The notes below the pieces were generated by a model that saw only the letters and a program-made list of their open reading frames with translations, was not told where the DNA came from and did no database searches. This document shows positions 38,271 to 47,483 of a DNA stretch of 64,000 nucleotides, piece after piece. The position numbers and the translations under genes were made by a program. Numbering within the stretch: position 1 is the first letter of the stretch; every line of letters begins with the position of its first letter. Source of the stretch: Arctic95D-9 sp035967665 (GTDB lineage Bacteria > Verrucomicrobiota > Verrucomicrobiia > Verrucomicrobiales > DEV007); assembly GCA_035967665.1 (NCBI GenBank), contig JAYWLB010000046.1, positions 62,001 through 126,000 of the forward strand. Reading direction: 5' to 3'.

Positions 38271-41200
38271 TCACGAGTTTTTCCGGTAAGTTTCGAGGGC
38301 GCTTTGGAGGCGTTGGTATTCGGTAGCGACCTGATCAACAAGAAGCTTTGTTTCGCCGGTGACGCCTTCGCTGTTGACTTGTTTGTTCAGGTTTCGCGCG
38401 AGGGTGGAAAACCGTTTCGCCCCGTAGTTTGCGGTGAGGCTGATGAGGGAATGTGAGGCCTTGTCGATTGCCTCCCCGTCTCCGTTTGTGAGGGCTTCTC
38501 TCAATGTCTCGATGAGGGGATCAGCTTCTGCCGGTAGAAGGCTGATCAGTGTCTGTGCCAGTTCCGGTGTCGAGGCGACCTCCCTGAAGGCGGCCGAATC
38601 AAAGACGGGTAATTTATCAATCGCTTTTGAGGGGGCGTCTGCGTCCTCATTTGCACCGCCTTCCACTTTTTCGAAGAGCTTCGCTGAACGGAACGGCTTG
38701 GAAATGAAGTCGTCCATCCCGGCTGCGAAGCAGGCGTCACGATCTCTTTTGCCTACATTGGCGGTCATCGCGATGATCTTCACTGCCGGTTGTTCAGTGC
38801 TCTTTTCGTGTTCCCGAATTTTGACGGTTGCTTCGAGGCCGTTCAACACCGGCATTTGCACGTCCATGAGGATTGCGTCGTATTTGGTTGTGATCGCCTT
38901 TTCAATGGCGATCTCTCCATTTTCGGCGAGATCGACGAGGTGGCCGCGATTGGTGAGCATTTGCTGGGCGACCATTTGATTGACTTGGCCATCCTCGGCG
39001 AGAAGAATGCGGAGCGATGGTCCGTGATGCTGTGTTTCCTCGCTGCCGGAGCTAAGCGTTTCTTCGCCCGGGGAAGCGTTCAGGGCCTGTAGAATCGATG
39101 AGCGCAGAACCGAGAGTTTTACGGGCTTTGTGAGGATTTCGACGACACCGGTTTCGCCGGCTGAAAAATCACCGATGACATCGCCAGCGGATGAAAGCAT
39201 GATGACGGGGGGCGGGGCTGTGTCGCGGGCGAGATATATTTTTCGAATCTCAGAGGTCGCTTCAATTCCGTCCATTTCGGGCATCATGTGGTCCGAAATA
39301 ATCAGCTGGAATTGAGCGGCGGGGGCTTTTTCGATGACTGCGAGAGCGTCTTTTCCCGAAGCGGCCGTCTGGGGGAGAAGGCCCCAGCCTGCAGTTGCTT
39401 CGCTCACGATTTCGCAATTGGTTTCGTTGTCGTCGATGATGAGAACTCCGACACGGGGAAGCTGTTGTTCGATTCCTGTGACGTGTGAGGTGGTCGGGCT
39501 CGATGCTATCTTCAGCGGGATCGCCACCGTGAACTGACTGCCTTTTCCCAATTCGCTGGTTACGAGAATGTCGCCGCCCATCAACTGGATAAGTTGGCGC
39601 GCGATTGCAAGGCCCAGCCCCGTTCCGCCGAAGCGTCTTGTTGTCGATGTTTCTGCCTGGGTAAAGGAGTCAAAAATTTCGTTCAGCTTACTCTTCGGAA
39701 TTCCAATTCCGGTGTCTCTCACCACGATTTCGAGGGTGACGCTTTCCTCGTTGATTGATTTAGAGGTTACTCCTACAAAAACTTCACCGACTTCAGTGAA
39801 CTTTATCGCGTTTCCGACAAGGTTGATGATGACCTGTCGAATTCTCGTGGTGTCGCCGAGGAGATACTGAGGAACGTTTGGATCGACCCGGTTCACGAGA
39901 TCAATCCCTTTCTCTTCGGCGGAGAAATTCATCATTTGGAGCGTGTCACTCAGCATGTCGCGGAGCTCAAAGGGGTGGGGATGAATCTCGAGTTTCCCGG
40001 CTTCGATTTTGGAAAAGTCGAGAATGTCATTGATTAGAAAAAGCAGAGAGTCGGCGGAAGATTGAACGACTTTCTGGTATTCCCGCTGCTTGCTCGTGAG
40101 CTCGGTGTTGAGCAGCAGTTCCGTCATCCCGAGAATCCCGTTCATTGGGGTCCGGATCTCGTGACTCATGTTGGCGAGAAATTCGCTTTTGGCCCGATTG
40201 GCGCTTTCCGCGGCCTCTTTTGCAATGGTCAGTTCGACAGCTCCGGACTCCAATCGTGAGGTCATCGCGTTGAAGTTTTTGGCGAGGCTTCCCAGTTCAT
40301 CTGTATCGGACGCATCCACTCTCGTATCGAGTTTTCCGACGGCTACCTGCCGGGTTGCTGCTATGAGGTGCTGAATTCTCTTTCGAATAGGAGCTGTGAC
40401 AGAGACAATCAAAATCAGGGAGAATAGGCCTGCAGCCAGTGTGATGAAGTAAGTGTTTTTTCTCAGTTGCTTGATTGGAACGAGAAAGGTTTCCGCATCT
40501 TCCTGCTTCACGGCAATCCATCCCAGCGTGTGCAGAGGGCCGCCTTCCCCGGCTTCCGCAACGGTGCTGATCGATTGCTTTTCTTTTCCTTTTGGGACTT
40601 GTGCAATCGTTACGGCATCCCCATCCGCGAGGAGCGACTGGAAATAGAGGTTGTCTCCGATGAGGTGTGAGCAATCGGAAAGTGGCGGCGCGTCAGAGTT
40701 CCCTTCATGCACCAGTTTTCCTTTCCGGTTGATGAGGGCGAGGGTGCTTTTGCTATCGGTGATGGCCGTCTGGGAATCGATCAGGAGTACGATTTCCCGA
40801 ATGTTCAGGACGGCTTTCATCACTCCGAGAGATTCGCCGTCTTCCCCGTCAATTCTCAAGCAGAGGTCCATCGAATGAATTCCGGCACTTCCGTCAAACT
40901 GAAGGTCGCCGATAAAAACGCCGTCACTCGAGGCGCGCTGCCACCAGTCTTCATCGTCCTGACGGTAATCTGTCGTCGGGCCGCTTTGAGCCACGTTTGC
41001 TCCATACGCATTGGTGATGAAGACCTCGCCGAAAATCGGATAGCCGAAGATGTCGGCGAGTTTGCGCATCCTTGATCTCAGATCACGCGCCAGCCGGTTG
41101 CTGGTGAGGGTTCTCAGATTGGCAATGGCCGTTTCGGATGTCCCTTCAATCCAGTCCTCGTCCCGTTTGCTCAGTTCAGCTTCGATATCGGGAAAGGCTG

Positions 41201-41450
41201 CAAACTCGATATTGGATTTCAATAAGGTCTCGTGAACAAGCTCGCCTCTGGCGTAGGCCTGCCAGTTCGCCGTTCGGCTGATGAGGAGCCTGTCGACTTC
41301 GTTGAGGATGCTGCGCAATTCCACGAGAGCGGTCCTCTCAAGTGACTGTCGGAGTTGATCTTCTGCTATGTGGGTCGCGTGGATGCCAACCGCCAGGATG
41401 AGAATTGACGGAACCGCGATAATCGCGAGTAGTTTGTGCGACAGTCGCAT
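38271..41450 (-). CDS. hybrid sensor kinase with two receivers and Hpt
   Basis: 1059 residues: membrane helix near 8-28, a large periplasmic sensor region (Cache-like, 30-325), second membrane helix near 332-352 (YFITLAAGLFSLILIVSVTA), HAMP and short coiled coil, HisKA (FLANMSHEIRTPMNGILG, His near 430), HATPase (NLVGNAIKFTEVGEV, FGGTGLGLAI), receiver 1 (GVLIIDDNETNC), receiver 2 (ILLAEDGQVNQM; DAILMDVQMPVLNG), and a C-terminal Hpt domain (IDKASHSLISLTANYGAKRFS). This is the BarA/EvgS-type phosphorelay layout. The response regulator partner is not adjacent. Confidence 0.92.
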   Translation of the reverse strand: MRLSHKLLAIIAVPSILILAVGIHATHIAEDQLRQSLERTALVELRSILNEVDRLLISRTANWQAYARGELVHETLLKSNIEFAAFPDIEAELSKRDEDWIEGTSETAIANLRTLTSNRLARDLRSRMRKLADIFGYPIFGEVFITNAYGANVAQSGPTTDYRQDDEDWWQRASSDGVFIGDLQFDGSAGIHSMDLCLRIDGEDGESLGVMKAVLNIREIVLLIDSQTAITDSKSTLALINRKGKLVHEGNSDAPPLSDCSHLIGDNLYFQSLLADGDAVTIAQVPKGKEKQSISTVAEAGEGGPLHTLGWIAVKQEDAETFLVPIKQLRKNTYFITLAAGLFSLILIVSVTAPIRKRIQHLIAATRQVAVGKLDTRVDASDTDELGSLAKNFNAMTSRLESGAVELTIAKEAAESANRAKSEFLANMSHEIRTPMNGILGMTELLLNTELTSKQREYQKVVQSSADSLLFLINDILDFSKIEAGKLEIHPHPFELRDMLSDTLQMMNFSAEEKGIDLVNRVDPNVPQYLLGDTTRIRQVIINLVGNAIKFTEVGEVFVGVTSKSINEESVTLEIVVRDTGIGIPKSKLNEIFDSFTQAETSTTRRFGGTGLGLAIARQLIQLMGGDILVTSELGKGSQFTVAIPLKIASSPTTSHVTGIEQQLPRVGVLIIDDNETNCEIVSEATAGWGLLPQTAASGKDALAVIEKAPAAQFQLIISDHMMPEMDGIEATSEIRKIYLARDTAPPPVIMLSSAGDVIGDFSAGETGVVEILTKPVKLSVLRSSILQALNASPGEETLSSGSEETQHHGPSLRILLAEDGQVNQMVAQQMLTNRGHLVDLAENGEIAIEKAITTKYDAILMDVQMPVLNGLEATVKIREHEKSTEQPAVKIIAMTANVGKRDRDACFAAGMDDFISKPFRSAKLFEKVEGGANEDADAPSKAIDKLPVFDSAAFREVASTPELAQTLISLLPAEADPLIETLREALTNGDGEAIDKASHSLISLTANYGAKRFSTLARNLNKQVNSEGVTGETKLLVDQVATEYQRLQSALETYRKNS

Positions 41451-41583
41451 GGCGTGATTCTACTCAGATTGGGAGGACAGGTGCAAGATTACTCCATCTA
41501 ATTCGTCTTTAATTCGGTGTTTTCAGGGCCTTGCAAAGAACGGTGATCCCGTTAGGTTCCCTTCCCCTGATTGACCGGGCCCG

Positions 41584-42354
41584 ATGAACGAACAGAATCT
41601 CATAATAGCGACCGTGATTTTTCTCGGCGGATTTATTCTCGCTGTTGTCGCGCTGCGTTCGGAGAAAAAGCCGCCGGCGGGTTTGAACATCGTGATTGCG
41701 ATCGCCGGTCTCGTTTTTCAAAGTCTTTTCCTGCGTGAGCGGGGGGAGTTGCATGGCCGTTGTCCCATCACCAATGGCGCGGAAGTTCTCGTTTTTGTGA
41801 GCTGGAGCCTGGTTATCATGTATCTCGCCCTGGGGAGAGCATTCCGGCTTTCTCTCCTCGGTGTTTTCACGATGCCGATTGTGTTCCTTTTTCACGTCAT
41901 CGCGATTGTCTATCTGTCGATTGCCGATCCCGGGGCGCGGCCTCCTGATGTTCTGGATCCGTGGCTTGAAATGCACGCGGCGATGTCGCTTCTTGCCTAC
42001 GGGGCGTTTGGTTTGTGTGGCGTTGCCGGGGCAATGTATCTGGTGCAGGATCGACAATTGAAAACGCACCACACCGGCAGCCTTTTCTATTCGATGCCGC
42101 CGATTAAGTATTTGATCGATGCGATGATTCGACTGCTTTCAATTGGGATGCTTCTTTTGACGATTGGAATCGTCGCGGCCTTTTTTATGCGGGAATTACC
42201 GACCGCACTGCATTTCGCCGCTTCAGGAGCCGTTTGGGTTCTTTATGCCGTCCTTCTGGGGATCTATTTCGTAAAAAGGCCATCGCCTAAGCGGTTTTCA
42301 GTCCTCGTGATAGGAGCGTTTTGTTTTGCCCTGCTGACTCTCGGAGCTCTTTAA
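41584..42354 (+). CDS. CcsA/HemX-like integral membrane protein
   Basis: 256 residues with about eight membrane helices. The tryptophan-rich and His-containing loops of the cytochrome c assembly (CcsA/HemX/YpjD) family are seen: DPWLEMHAAMSLLAYGAFGLCGVAGAMYLVQDRQLK and LTIGIVAAFFM. Located directly upstream of hemA in the same direction, as hemX is in many bacteria, where it tunes glutamyl-tRNA reductase level or handles haem for cytochrome c. That fits a genome with many c-type cytochromes. Confidence 0.82.
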   Translation: MNEQNLIIATVIFLGGFILAVVALRSEKKPPAGLNIVIAIAGLVFQSLFLRERGELHGRCPITNGAEVLVFVSWSLVIMYLALGRAFRLSLLGVFTMPIVFLFHVIAIVYLSIADPGARPPDVLDPWLEMHAAMSLLAYGAFGLCGVAGAMYLVQDRQLKTHHTGSLFYSMPPIKYLIDAMIRLLSIGMLLLTIGIVAAFFMRELPTALHFAASGAVWVLYAVLLGIYFVKRPSPKRFSVLVIGAFCFALLTLGAL

Positions 42355-42366
42355 CCTACTCAAACA

Positions 42367-43455
42367 GTGTCTATTTTTTGTCTCGGCGTGAATCACAAGA
42401 CGGCCCCGGTGGAAATCCGGGAGCGGCTTGCTTTTGCCGAACACTCAATTCCGGAACACCTCAAAGAGATTCGCGAACTGGTGCATGTTAACGAGGCTGT
42501 TGTGCTCTCTACCTGCAACCGGGTTGAGATATACGGCGGGGCTGAGGCGATTGCCGACGCTGTGGCGGAACTCACTGAATACATGGTTTCCCATTTTGCG
42601 GTCGAGCCCGGGGAAGTGGAGTTTTATCATCACGAGTCGGAAGCGGCTGCGCATCATCTCTTTGAAGTCGCCAGCGGGCTGGATTCAATGGTGCTCGGGG
42701 AGACGGAGATTTTCGGTCAAATCAAGAAGGCCTACGCGCTCGCCCAGTCAAATGGTGCGACGGCGCGTCGAATGAATAAGCTGTTCCAGCAGTCTTTTTC
42801 GATTGGAAAGCTCGTTCGCACGAGCACCCGTATTCAACAGGGCTCGACGTCCGTCGGATCCGCTGCGGTGGATCTCGCAGAGCGCATTTTCGGCGATCTC
42901 AAGGAGTGCCGGGTCATGGTGATCGGAGCGGGGGAAATGAGCCGGACCACTGCTCAGAGCCTGCTTTCACGGGGGGCTCACAGCATCATCGTTTCGAATC
43001 GAAATTTCGATAAGGCCGAGGAGCTTGCTACCGAATTGAAAGGAAAAGCGGTTCGATTTGACGATTGGGAAAACTGTCTCGATGAGGTCGATATCATTGT
43101 TTCTTCGACTTCGGCACCTCATGCCGTTGTGAAAAAAGACACGATTGAACGCGTCATGTCGAAGCGACGGGGGCATACCCTTTACCTGATCGACATCGCG
43201 GTGCCCCGTGATATTGAAGCGGGCGTGAACGATATCGAAAACGTATATCTCTCAAATATTGATCAACTCCTCCAGATTGCGAAAGACGGTCAGGATCGGC
43301 GCCATCGCCAGATCGAGGTCTGCCGGGGCGTTATTGCAGAATTTCTAAGCGAGAAAGGAATTGAAGCTCTCGCGGAAATACCCGAGAGACGGAAGTCGAA
43401 AAGCGGGGACGATACCCTGTCAGACCCACCAGGTAACCCTGTAACTCATTCATGA
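42367..43455 (+). CDS. hemA: glutamyl-tRNA reductase
   Basis: First step of C5 tetrapyrrole synthesis: reduces Glu-tRNA(Glu) to glutamate-1-semialdehyde. 362 residues from GTG 42367. Catalytic Cys in LSTCNRVEIYG, GLDSMVLGETEIFGQIKKAY, NADPH site VMVIGAGEMSRTTAQSLLSRGA, and DIAVPRDIEAGV are present. The C-terminal dimerisation domain is short (about 30 residues after RRHRQIEVCRGVI), and its last codons are formed by a 22-bp tandem repeat (43414-43448). The stop overlaps hemC (ATGA). Confidence 0.93.
   Translation: MSIFCLGVNHKTAPVEIRERLAFAEHSIPEHLKEIRELVHVNEAVVLSTCNRVEIYGGAEAIADAVAELTEYMVSHFAVEPGEVEFYHHESEAAAHHLFEVASGLDSMVLGETEIFGQIKKAYALAQSNGATARRMNKLFQQSFSIGKLVRTSTRIQQGSTSVGSAAVDLAERIFGDLKECRVMVIGAGEMSRTTAQSLLSRGAHSIIVSNRNFDKAEELATELKGKAVRFDDWENCLDEVDIIVSSTSAPHAVVKKDTIERVMSKRRGHTLYLIDIAVPRDIEAGVNDIENVYLSNIDQLLQIAKDGQDRRHRQIEVCRGVIAEFLSEKGIEALAEIPERRKSKSGDDTLSDPPGNPVTHS
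43414..43448. repeat. 22-bp-step ACCCTGT array, copy D, inside hemA
   Basis: ACCCTGT cores at 43414 and 43436, exactly 22 bp apart, in the last 14 codons of hemA, immediately before hemC. They encode the tail DTLSDPPGNPVTHS. Being coding, this copy shows the element can be tolerated within a gene's 3' end. Confidence 0.55.
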
Positions 43456-44420
43456 GCGAACCATTGATTCTCGGAACACGCGGCAGCGACTTAGCGCTGG
43501 CCCAGGCCAACATGACCCGTGACGCCCTTGCCGCAGCAGGCGTGGAGTGTCGCATCGAAGTCATCAAGACAATCGGGGACAAGCGTCCCGATCTGAAACT
43601 GATTGAATTCAGTCAGGGCGAGAATGCGGTGCTCGATAAAGGCATTTTTACGAAGGAACTCGAAGAGGCACTCCTGCGCGGTGAGATTGATTTTGCGGTT
43701 CACAGTTTGAAAGACGTTCCGACTGAACTCGGTGACGGATTTGAGATCTGCGCAACTTTGCCGCGGGCGGCGATTCCTGATGTGCTCCTGACTCTTGATC
43801 CGGATTTTCCGGAGAAGCTGGCGGATGTTTCCGGTAAAACGGTAGCAACAAGTTCAGTGCGACGGGCGCGTCAGTTGACGTGGCTGTGTAAGGATGTCGA
43901 GGTTGTCGACATTCGCGGGAATGTTCCGACGCGGGTTCGCAAGCTCATCGAAAACAGCGACTGGGATGCGATTTTACTCGCGCGGGCCGGACTTGAGCGC
44001 CTTGGTATTTACGATCCCGCTAAATCCACTTTCGATTTCGAGGGCCACATCGTTCAGGCGAGAGAGTTGCCTGAAGACGAGTTTTTACCCGCCGCCGGTC
44101 AGGGTGCCGTTGCGATGGAGATTCGATCAGAAAATTCACGGGCCCGTGAAGCACTCGCTCTGATCAATCACGAAGCGACCTTTCAGCGGATCGTTGCGGA
44201 GCGGGCTTTCCTCGCGGCGCTGAAAGCGGGGTGTCAGACTCCGGTGGGCGTTTATACCTGGTTTGAGGACGAAGGCGCTTCTCTCGTAATGTCCGTTCAG
44301 GTTTTCAATGAAGAGGATCCCACGGCGGATCCCTTCGTCGCAGAAGTAAAAGCTCCGACGTCACAGCCGGAAGCACTCGCTGCTGAGTTAATGAATTTAA
44401 AAGACCAATTTGCGTCCTGA
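43452..44420 (+). CDS. hemC: hydroxymethylbilane synthase (porphobilinogen deaminase)
   Basis: Polymerises four porphobilinogens into hydroxymethylbilane. 322 residues. Landmarks are LGTRGSDLALAQANM, the Asp-bearing AVHSLKDVPTELGDGF, TSSVRRARQL, GNVPTRVRKL and LKAGCQTPVGVYT with the dipyrromethane-cofactor Cys. Four-base overlap with hemA and direct junction with the cobA-hemD fusion show a single haem operon. Confidence 0.96.
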   Translation: MSEPLILGTRGSDLALAQANMTRDALAAAGVECRIEVIKTIGDKRPDLKLIEFSQGENAVLDKGIFTKELEEALLRGEIDFAVHSLKDVPTELGDGFEICATLPRAAIPDVLLTLDPDFPEKLADVSGKTVATSSVRRARQLTWLCKDVEVVDIRGNVPTRVRKLIENSDWDAILLARAGLERLGIYDPAKSTFDFEGHIVQARELPEDEFLPAAGQGAVAMEIRSENSRAREALALINHEATFQRIVAERAFLAALKAGCQTPVGVYTWFEDEGASLVMSVQVFNEEDPTADPFVAEVKAPTSQPEALAAELMNLKDQFAS

Positions 44421-44421
44421 T

Positions 44422-45975
44422 ATGAGTAAAAAACAAGGAATCTGTTACCTCGTCGGCGCAGGCCCGGGCGATCCCGGTTTGATGACCCTTCGCGGGCGCG
44501 AGTGCATCGAGATGGCTGACGTGATCGTTTATGATTACCTCTCGAATGCGGAGTTTCTTCAGTGGGCGAAACCGGGGGCTGAGAAAATTTACGCAGGCAA
44601 GAAGTCCAAAGATCACGCCATTCCCCAGGGCGGAATCAATCAGCTGCTCGTTGATAAGGCTAAGGAAGGTAAAGTCGTGACGCGGCTGAAAGGCGGCGAT
44701 CCACTCATTTTTGGAAGAGGGGGAGAAGAGGCGGAAGAGCTCCGCGACGCGGGGATTACGTTCGAGTTTGTTCCCGGTATCAGTTCCTCGATTGCCGGTC
44801 CCGCCTATGCGGGGATTCCGGTGACGCACCGTGATCACTGTTCCCAGTTGACGATTTTCACCGGTCATGAAAAGCCGGACAAGGAGGAGTCGTCGATCAA
44901 ATACGAGCAAATCGCGAACTCTCCGGGGACGAAGGTGATGCTAATGGGGGTCGAGCGACTTCCCATCATTACGAAAGCGATTCTCGACGCCGGCGGTGAT
45001 CCTGAACTTCCTGTTGCGCTGGTTCGCTGGGCGACAACCGGGCAGCACCGCACGATTACGGGCACGCTCGCTACGATTGCGGATATTGCGATCAGAGAGG
45101 AATTCAAAGCCCCTGCTGTTGCCGTTTTCGGCACGGTTGTGAACTGTCGTGAAAAGCTCAACTGGTTTGAGGAGCGTCCCCTTCGCGGAAAGCGGGTCGT
45201 TGTTACGAGAACCCGGGAGCAGGCGAGCGGATTGAGTCGCGGGCTTCGCGATCTCGGTGCCGACGTCATCGAAATGCCGACGATCCGGATCGAACATCCC
45301 GAGGGCGAGGATGCTGCGAATTTTGCGAAGTGTGTCGCGGATGCTCACACCTACGAGTGGATTATTTTCACGAGCCCGAACGGGGTCCAGCGCTTTTTCG
45401 AAGCGTTCTATACGATTCGTGAAGATGCCCGTGCTATCGGTGGCGCCCGCATCGCGGCGGTGGGTCCCGGCACGGCAGCGAAGCTGAAAGAGTATCACAT
45501 GGCGACTGATCTCATGCCTGAGAAGCATGTTGCCGAAGCGCTTGCGGAGGCATTGGTGAAGGATATCGGTTCGATCGAAAACACGACGATGCTCTGGGTT
45601 CGTCCTAAAGAGGCCCGTGATGTGATTTCCACTGCACTGATTGAAGCCGGTGTGATCCTCGATGAAGCGGTCGCCTACCGGACCGTTCCGGAAACGGATG
45701 ATCCGACCGGTGCGGTGAAACGCTTTACCGAAGAGGGGGCTGATATCATTACGTTCACGAGTTCGTCGACGGTGGATAGCTTTCTCGATCTAGGTTTGTC
45801 GATTCCGGATGAAACCGCGATTGCCAGCATCGGGCCGATCACTTCGGCAACGCTCGTTGAGAACAGCTACGACCCTGACATTGAGGCAAAATCCCATGAC
45901 ATTCCCGGGTTGATCGAAGCGGTCGTCGAGATCGCAAATGAAGATCTCTTCGGTGATGAGGGCGAAGAAGATTGA
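44422..45975 (+). CDS. cobA-hemD: uroporphyrinogen-III C-methyltransferase / synthase fusion
   Basis: 517 residues from ATG 44422, right after the hemC stop. The N-terminal half (about 1-245) is the SAM-dependent methyltransferase: YLVGAGPGDPGLMTLRG, VVTRLKGGDPLIFGRGGEEAEEL, GIPVTHRDHCSQLTIFTGH, RWATTGQHRTITGTL. The C-terminal half (about 255-500) is HemD: RGKRVVVTRTREQASGLSRGL and FTSPNGVQRFFEAF, ending FTSSSTVDSFLDL. It produces uroporphyrinogen III and diverts it to precorrin-2 (sirohaem/cobalamin). Such fusions are frequent in Firmicutes and other phyla. Confidence 0.94.
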   Translation: MSKKQGICYLVGAGPGDPGLMTLRGRECIEMADVIVYDYLSNAEFLQWAKPGAEKIYAGKKSKDHAIPQGGINQLLVDKAKEGKVVTRLKGGDPLIFGRGGEEAEELRDAGITFEFVPGISSSIAGPAYAGIPVTHRDHCSQLTIFTGHEKPDKEESSIKYEQIANSPGTKVMLMGVERLPIITKAILDAGGDPELPVALVRWATTGQHRTITGTLATIADIAIREEFKAPAVAVFGTVVNCREKLNWFEERPLRGKRVVVTRTREQASGLSRGLRDLGADVIEMPTIRIEHPEGEDAANFAKCVADAHTYEWIIFTSPNGVQRFFEAFYTIREDARAIGGARIAAVGPGTAAKLKEYHMATDLMPEKHVAEALAEALVKDIGSIENTTMLWVRPKEARDVISTALIEAGVILDEAVAYRTVPETDDPTGAVKRFTEEGADIITFTSSSTVDSFLDLGLSIPDETAIASIGPITSATLVENSYDPDIEAKSHDIPGLIEAVVEIANEDLFGDEGEED

Positions 45976-46090
45976 GGTTTTACCAAATAGCTGAGCAGGA
46001 CCGCAGTGAGTTGGAGGTTCTAATCCGGTGAGGTTTCGTCCTTCTGTTTTTACCGAACTTTTACAGACTGAATACGGTGGATTGACGCAT

Positions 46091-46121
46091 AGTTCCTTTA
46101 ATCGATCATGATTGAGGAACT
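46091..46121 (+). promoter_or_regulatory. hairpin that hides the ribosome-binding site
   Basis: AGTTCCT (46091-46097) pairs with AGGAACT (46115-46121), and AATC (46100-46103) with GATT (46110-46113) inside. The Shine-Dalgarno GAGGAA is within the 3' arm and the hairpin ends on the base before ATG 46122. When folded, it would block translation of the secreted protein gene and, through coupling, the downstream sensor pair. Confidence 0.5.
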
Positions 46122-47483
46122 ATGAAAAAGATCCGATTCCACTGTTTTGCTGTCCTAATGGGAGCCGTTATCGGTTTCGGTCCTGTTGGCTTTGCTGCTG
46201 ATTCTGCGAAAGTGGAGAAAGACCCGTTCACCCGTGAGGTCGGAAAAGGAAATGAACCGGGGCAGGTCGACGAAGGTGTCGACAACATCGTTCTCGACTT
46301 TCAATTGATTGAGGTCCCTCAGGAAGCGGTTTTTAAATGGGAGCAGGAAGGGCTGAACTGGGGTGTGTGGTACGATAACGCGAACGCTCTGATTGATTCA
46401 GGGGAGGCGAAGATTCTCGTTTCAACGGCAAAATTGGCCAGAAGCGGGCAGCGGGGGCAGGTGGCGAGTCAGTTGAGGATTGCCTACCCAACAGAGTTTG
46501 ACGTTCTCGAGATCGATCCGAAAGGGCCTCCGTTTCCGGCTGCTTTTGAACACAAAAATCTCGGTCTCATATTGATGGTGGATCCTGTCCTGTTTCAAGG
46601 AGGGGAGGGACTCAATCTGAACTACATGTTAGAGTGGTCGAAATATGCGGGGGAGAATTTCGAGACCCGAACGGTGAGTTCCCGGATTGAGGATAGCGAT
46701 GTGATTGCTCCGAAATTTCAGGTCAACAAAATCAGCAACTCTGTCGAATTGGCTATCGGCGCCTATCGCATGCTGACTCAGTTTGAAGGCGGGGCCGAAG
46801 GGAATGTGGTGCTGGTTTTTGCCCGTTTTGATTTGGTCACTGCCGCTCCGCTGGAGGACAAGAGGAAGATGGCTGATGTGGAAGGGGTTCGACTTCGATC
46901 TTCGTGGATCGAGATGCCTTCTGAGTTATGGCATGACTGGCTTCGCCGCGGTTCACTGAGAACCCTCTTCGGTGGCGAAGCCTGGAATCGCGTCGGCGCA
47001 GAGGTTGAAAAGGGAAATGCCGATGTAAAGGTCATCGCAAGCCCCACCCTGTCGTGTCCCAGTGGTCAGCGGGGAAGGTCCGAAGTGGTTGCTGAAACGG
47101 TCACCGGCTTTCGGGACTTTGAGCCACCTCGGGTACTGGGGGGGATCAGCAAGGCGAAAGGAACCGAGACCGAGGATATCGGAATGACTTTTGATGTAGA
47201 TCCCGTTCTCGGGGTGAATGGGATTGTAGACCTGAGTTTTGCGTCATCATCCACCGCTGTCTGCGGGAATACGGTTAGCTACCGTTATGAAGAAAACGGG
47301 AAATGGGTTCCTTCGATTTCTCAGTTGAAGCTGTTTGAAGATAAAATTACGACGCAGGTCTCGCTCGACGAAGGGATGAAACTACTCAGTGCGGTGATGA
47401 CTCCTTCGAATGAAGACGGGTCGCTTGATTACTCCAGGAAAATTCTTTTCTTCATCAGCAATGAAACCTTTCAGTCTCCCTGA
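46122..47483 (+). CDS. exported hypothetical protein upstream of a two-component pair
   Basis: 453 residues with a signal peptide (about 1-26, GPVGFAADS). The mature part consists of alternating beta-rich segments: VLDFQLIEVPQEAVFKWEQE is repeated loosely as VRLRSSWIEMPSELWHDWLRRG, each introducing a helix, suggesting an internal duplication. The conserved ending resembles secretin/PilQ-associated domains (KLFEDKITTQVSLDEGMKLLSAVM), but I do not assign a family. It overlaps the histidine kinase start by one base (TGATG), so it is probably part of that signalling operon, perhaps as periplasmic input. Confidence 0.65.
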   Translation: MKKIRFHCFAVLMGAVIGFGPVGFAADSAKVEKDPFTREVGKGNEPGQVDEGVDNIVLDFQLIEVPQEAVFKWEQEGLNWGVWYDNANALIDSGEAKILVSTAKLARSGQRGQVASQLRIAYPTEFDVLEIDPKGPPFPAAFEHKNLGLILMVDPVLFQGGEGLNLNYMLEWSKYAGENFETRTVSSRIEDSDVIAPKFQVNKISNSVELAIGAYRMLTQFEGGAEGNVVLVFARFDLVTAAPLEDKRKMADVEGVRLRSSWIEMPSELWHDWLRRGSLRTLFGGEAWNRVGAEVEKGNADVKVIASPTLSCPSGQRGRSEVVAETVTGFRDFEPPRVLGGISKAKGTETEDIGMTFDVDPVLGVNGIVDLSFASSSTAVCGNTVSYRYEENGKWVPSISQLKLFEDKITTQVSLDEGMKLLSAVMTPSNEDGSLDYSRKILFFISNETFQSP

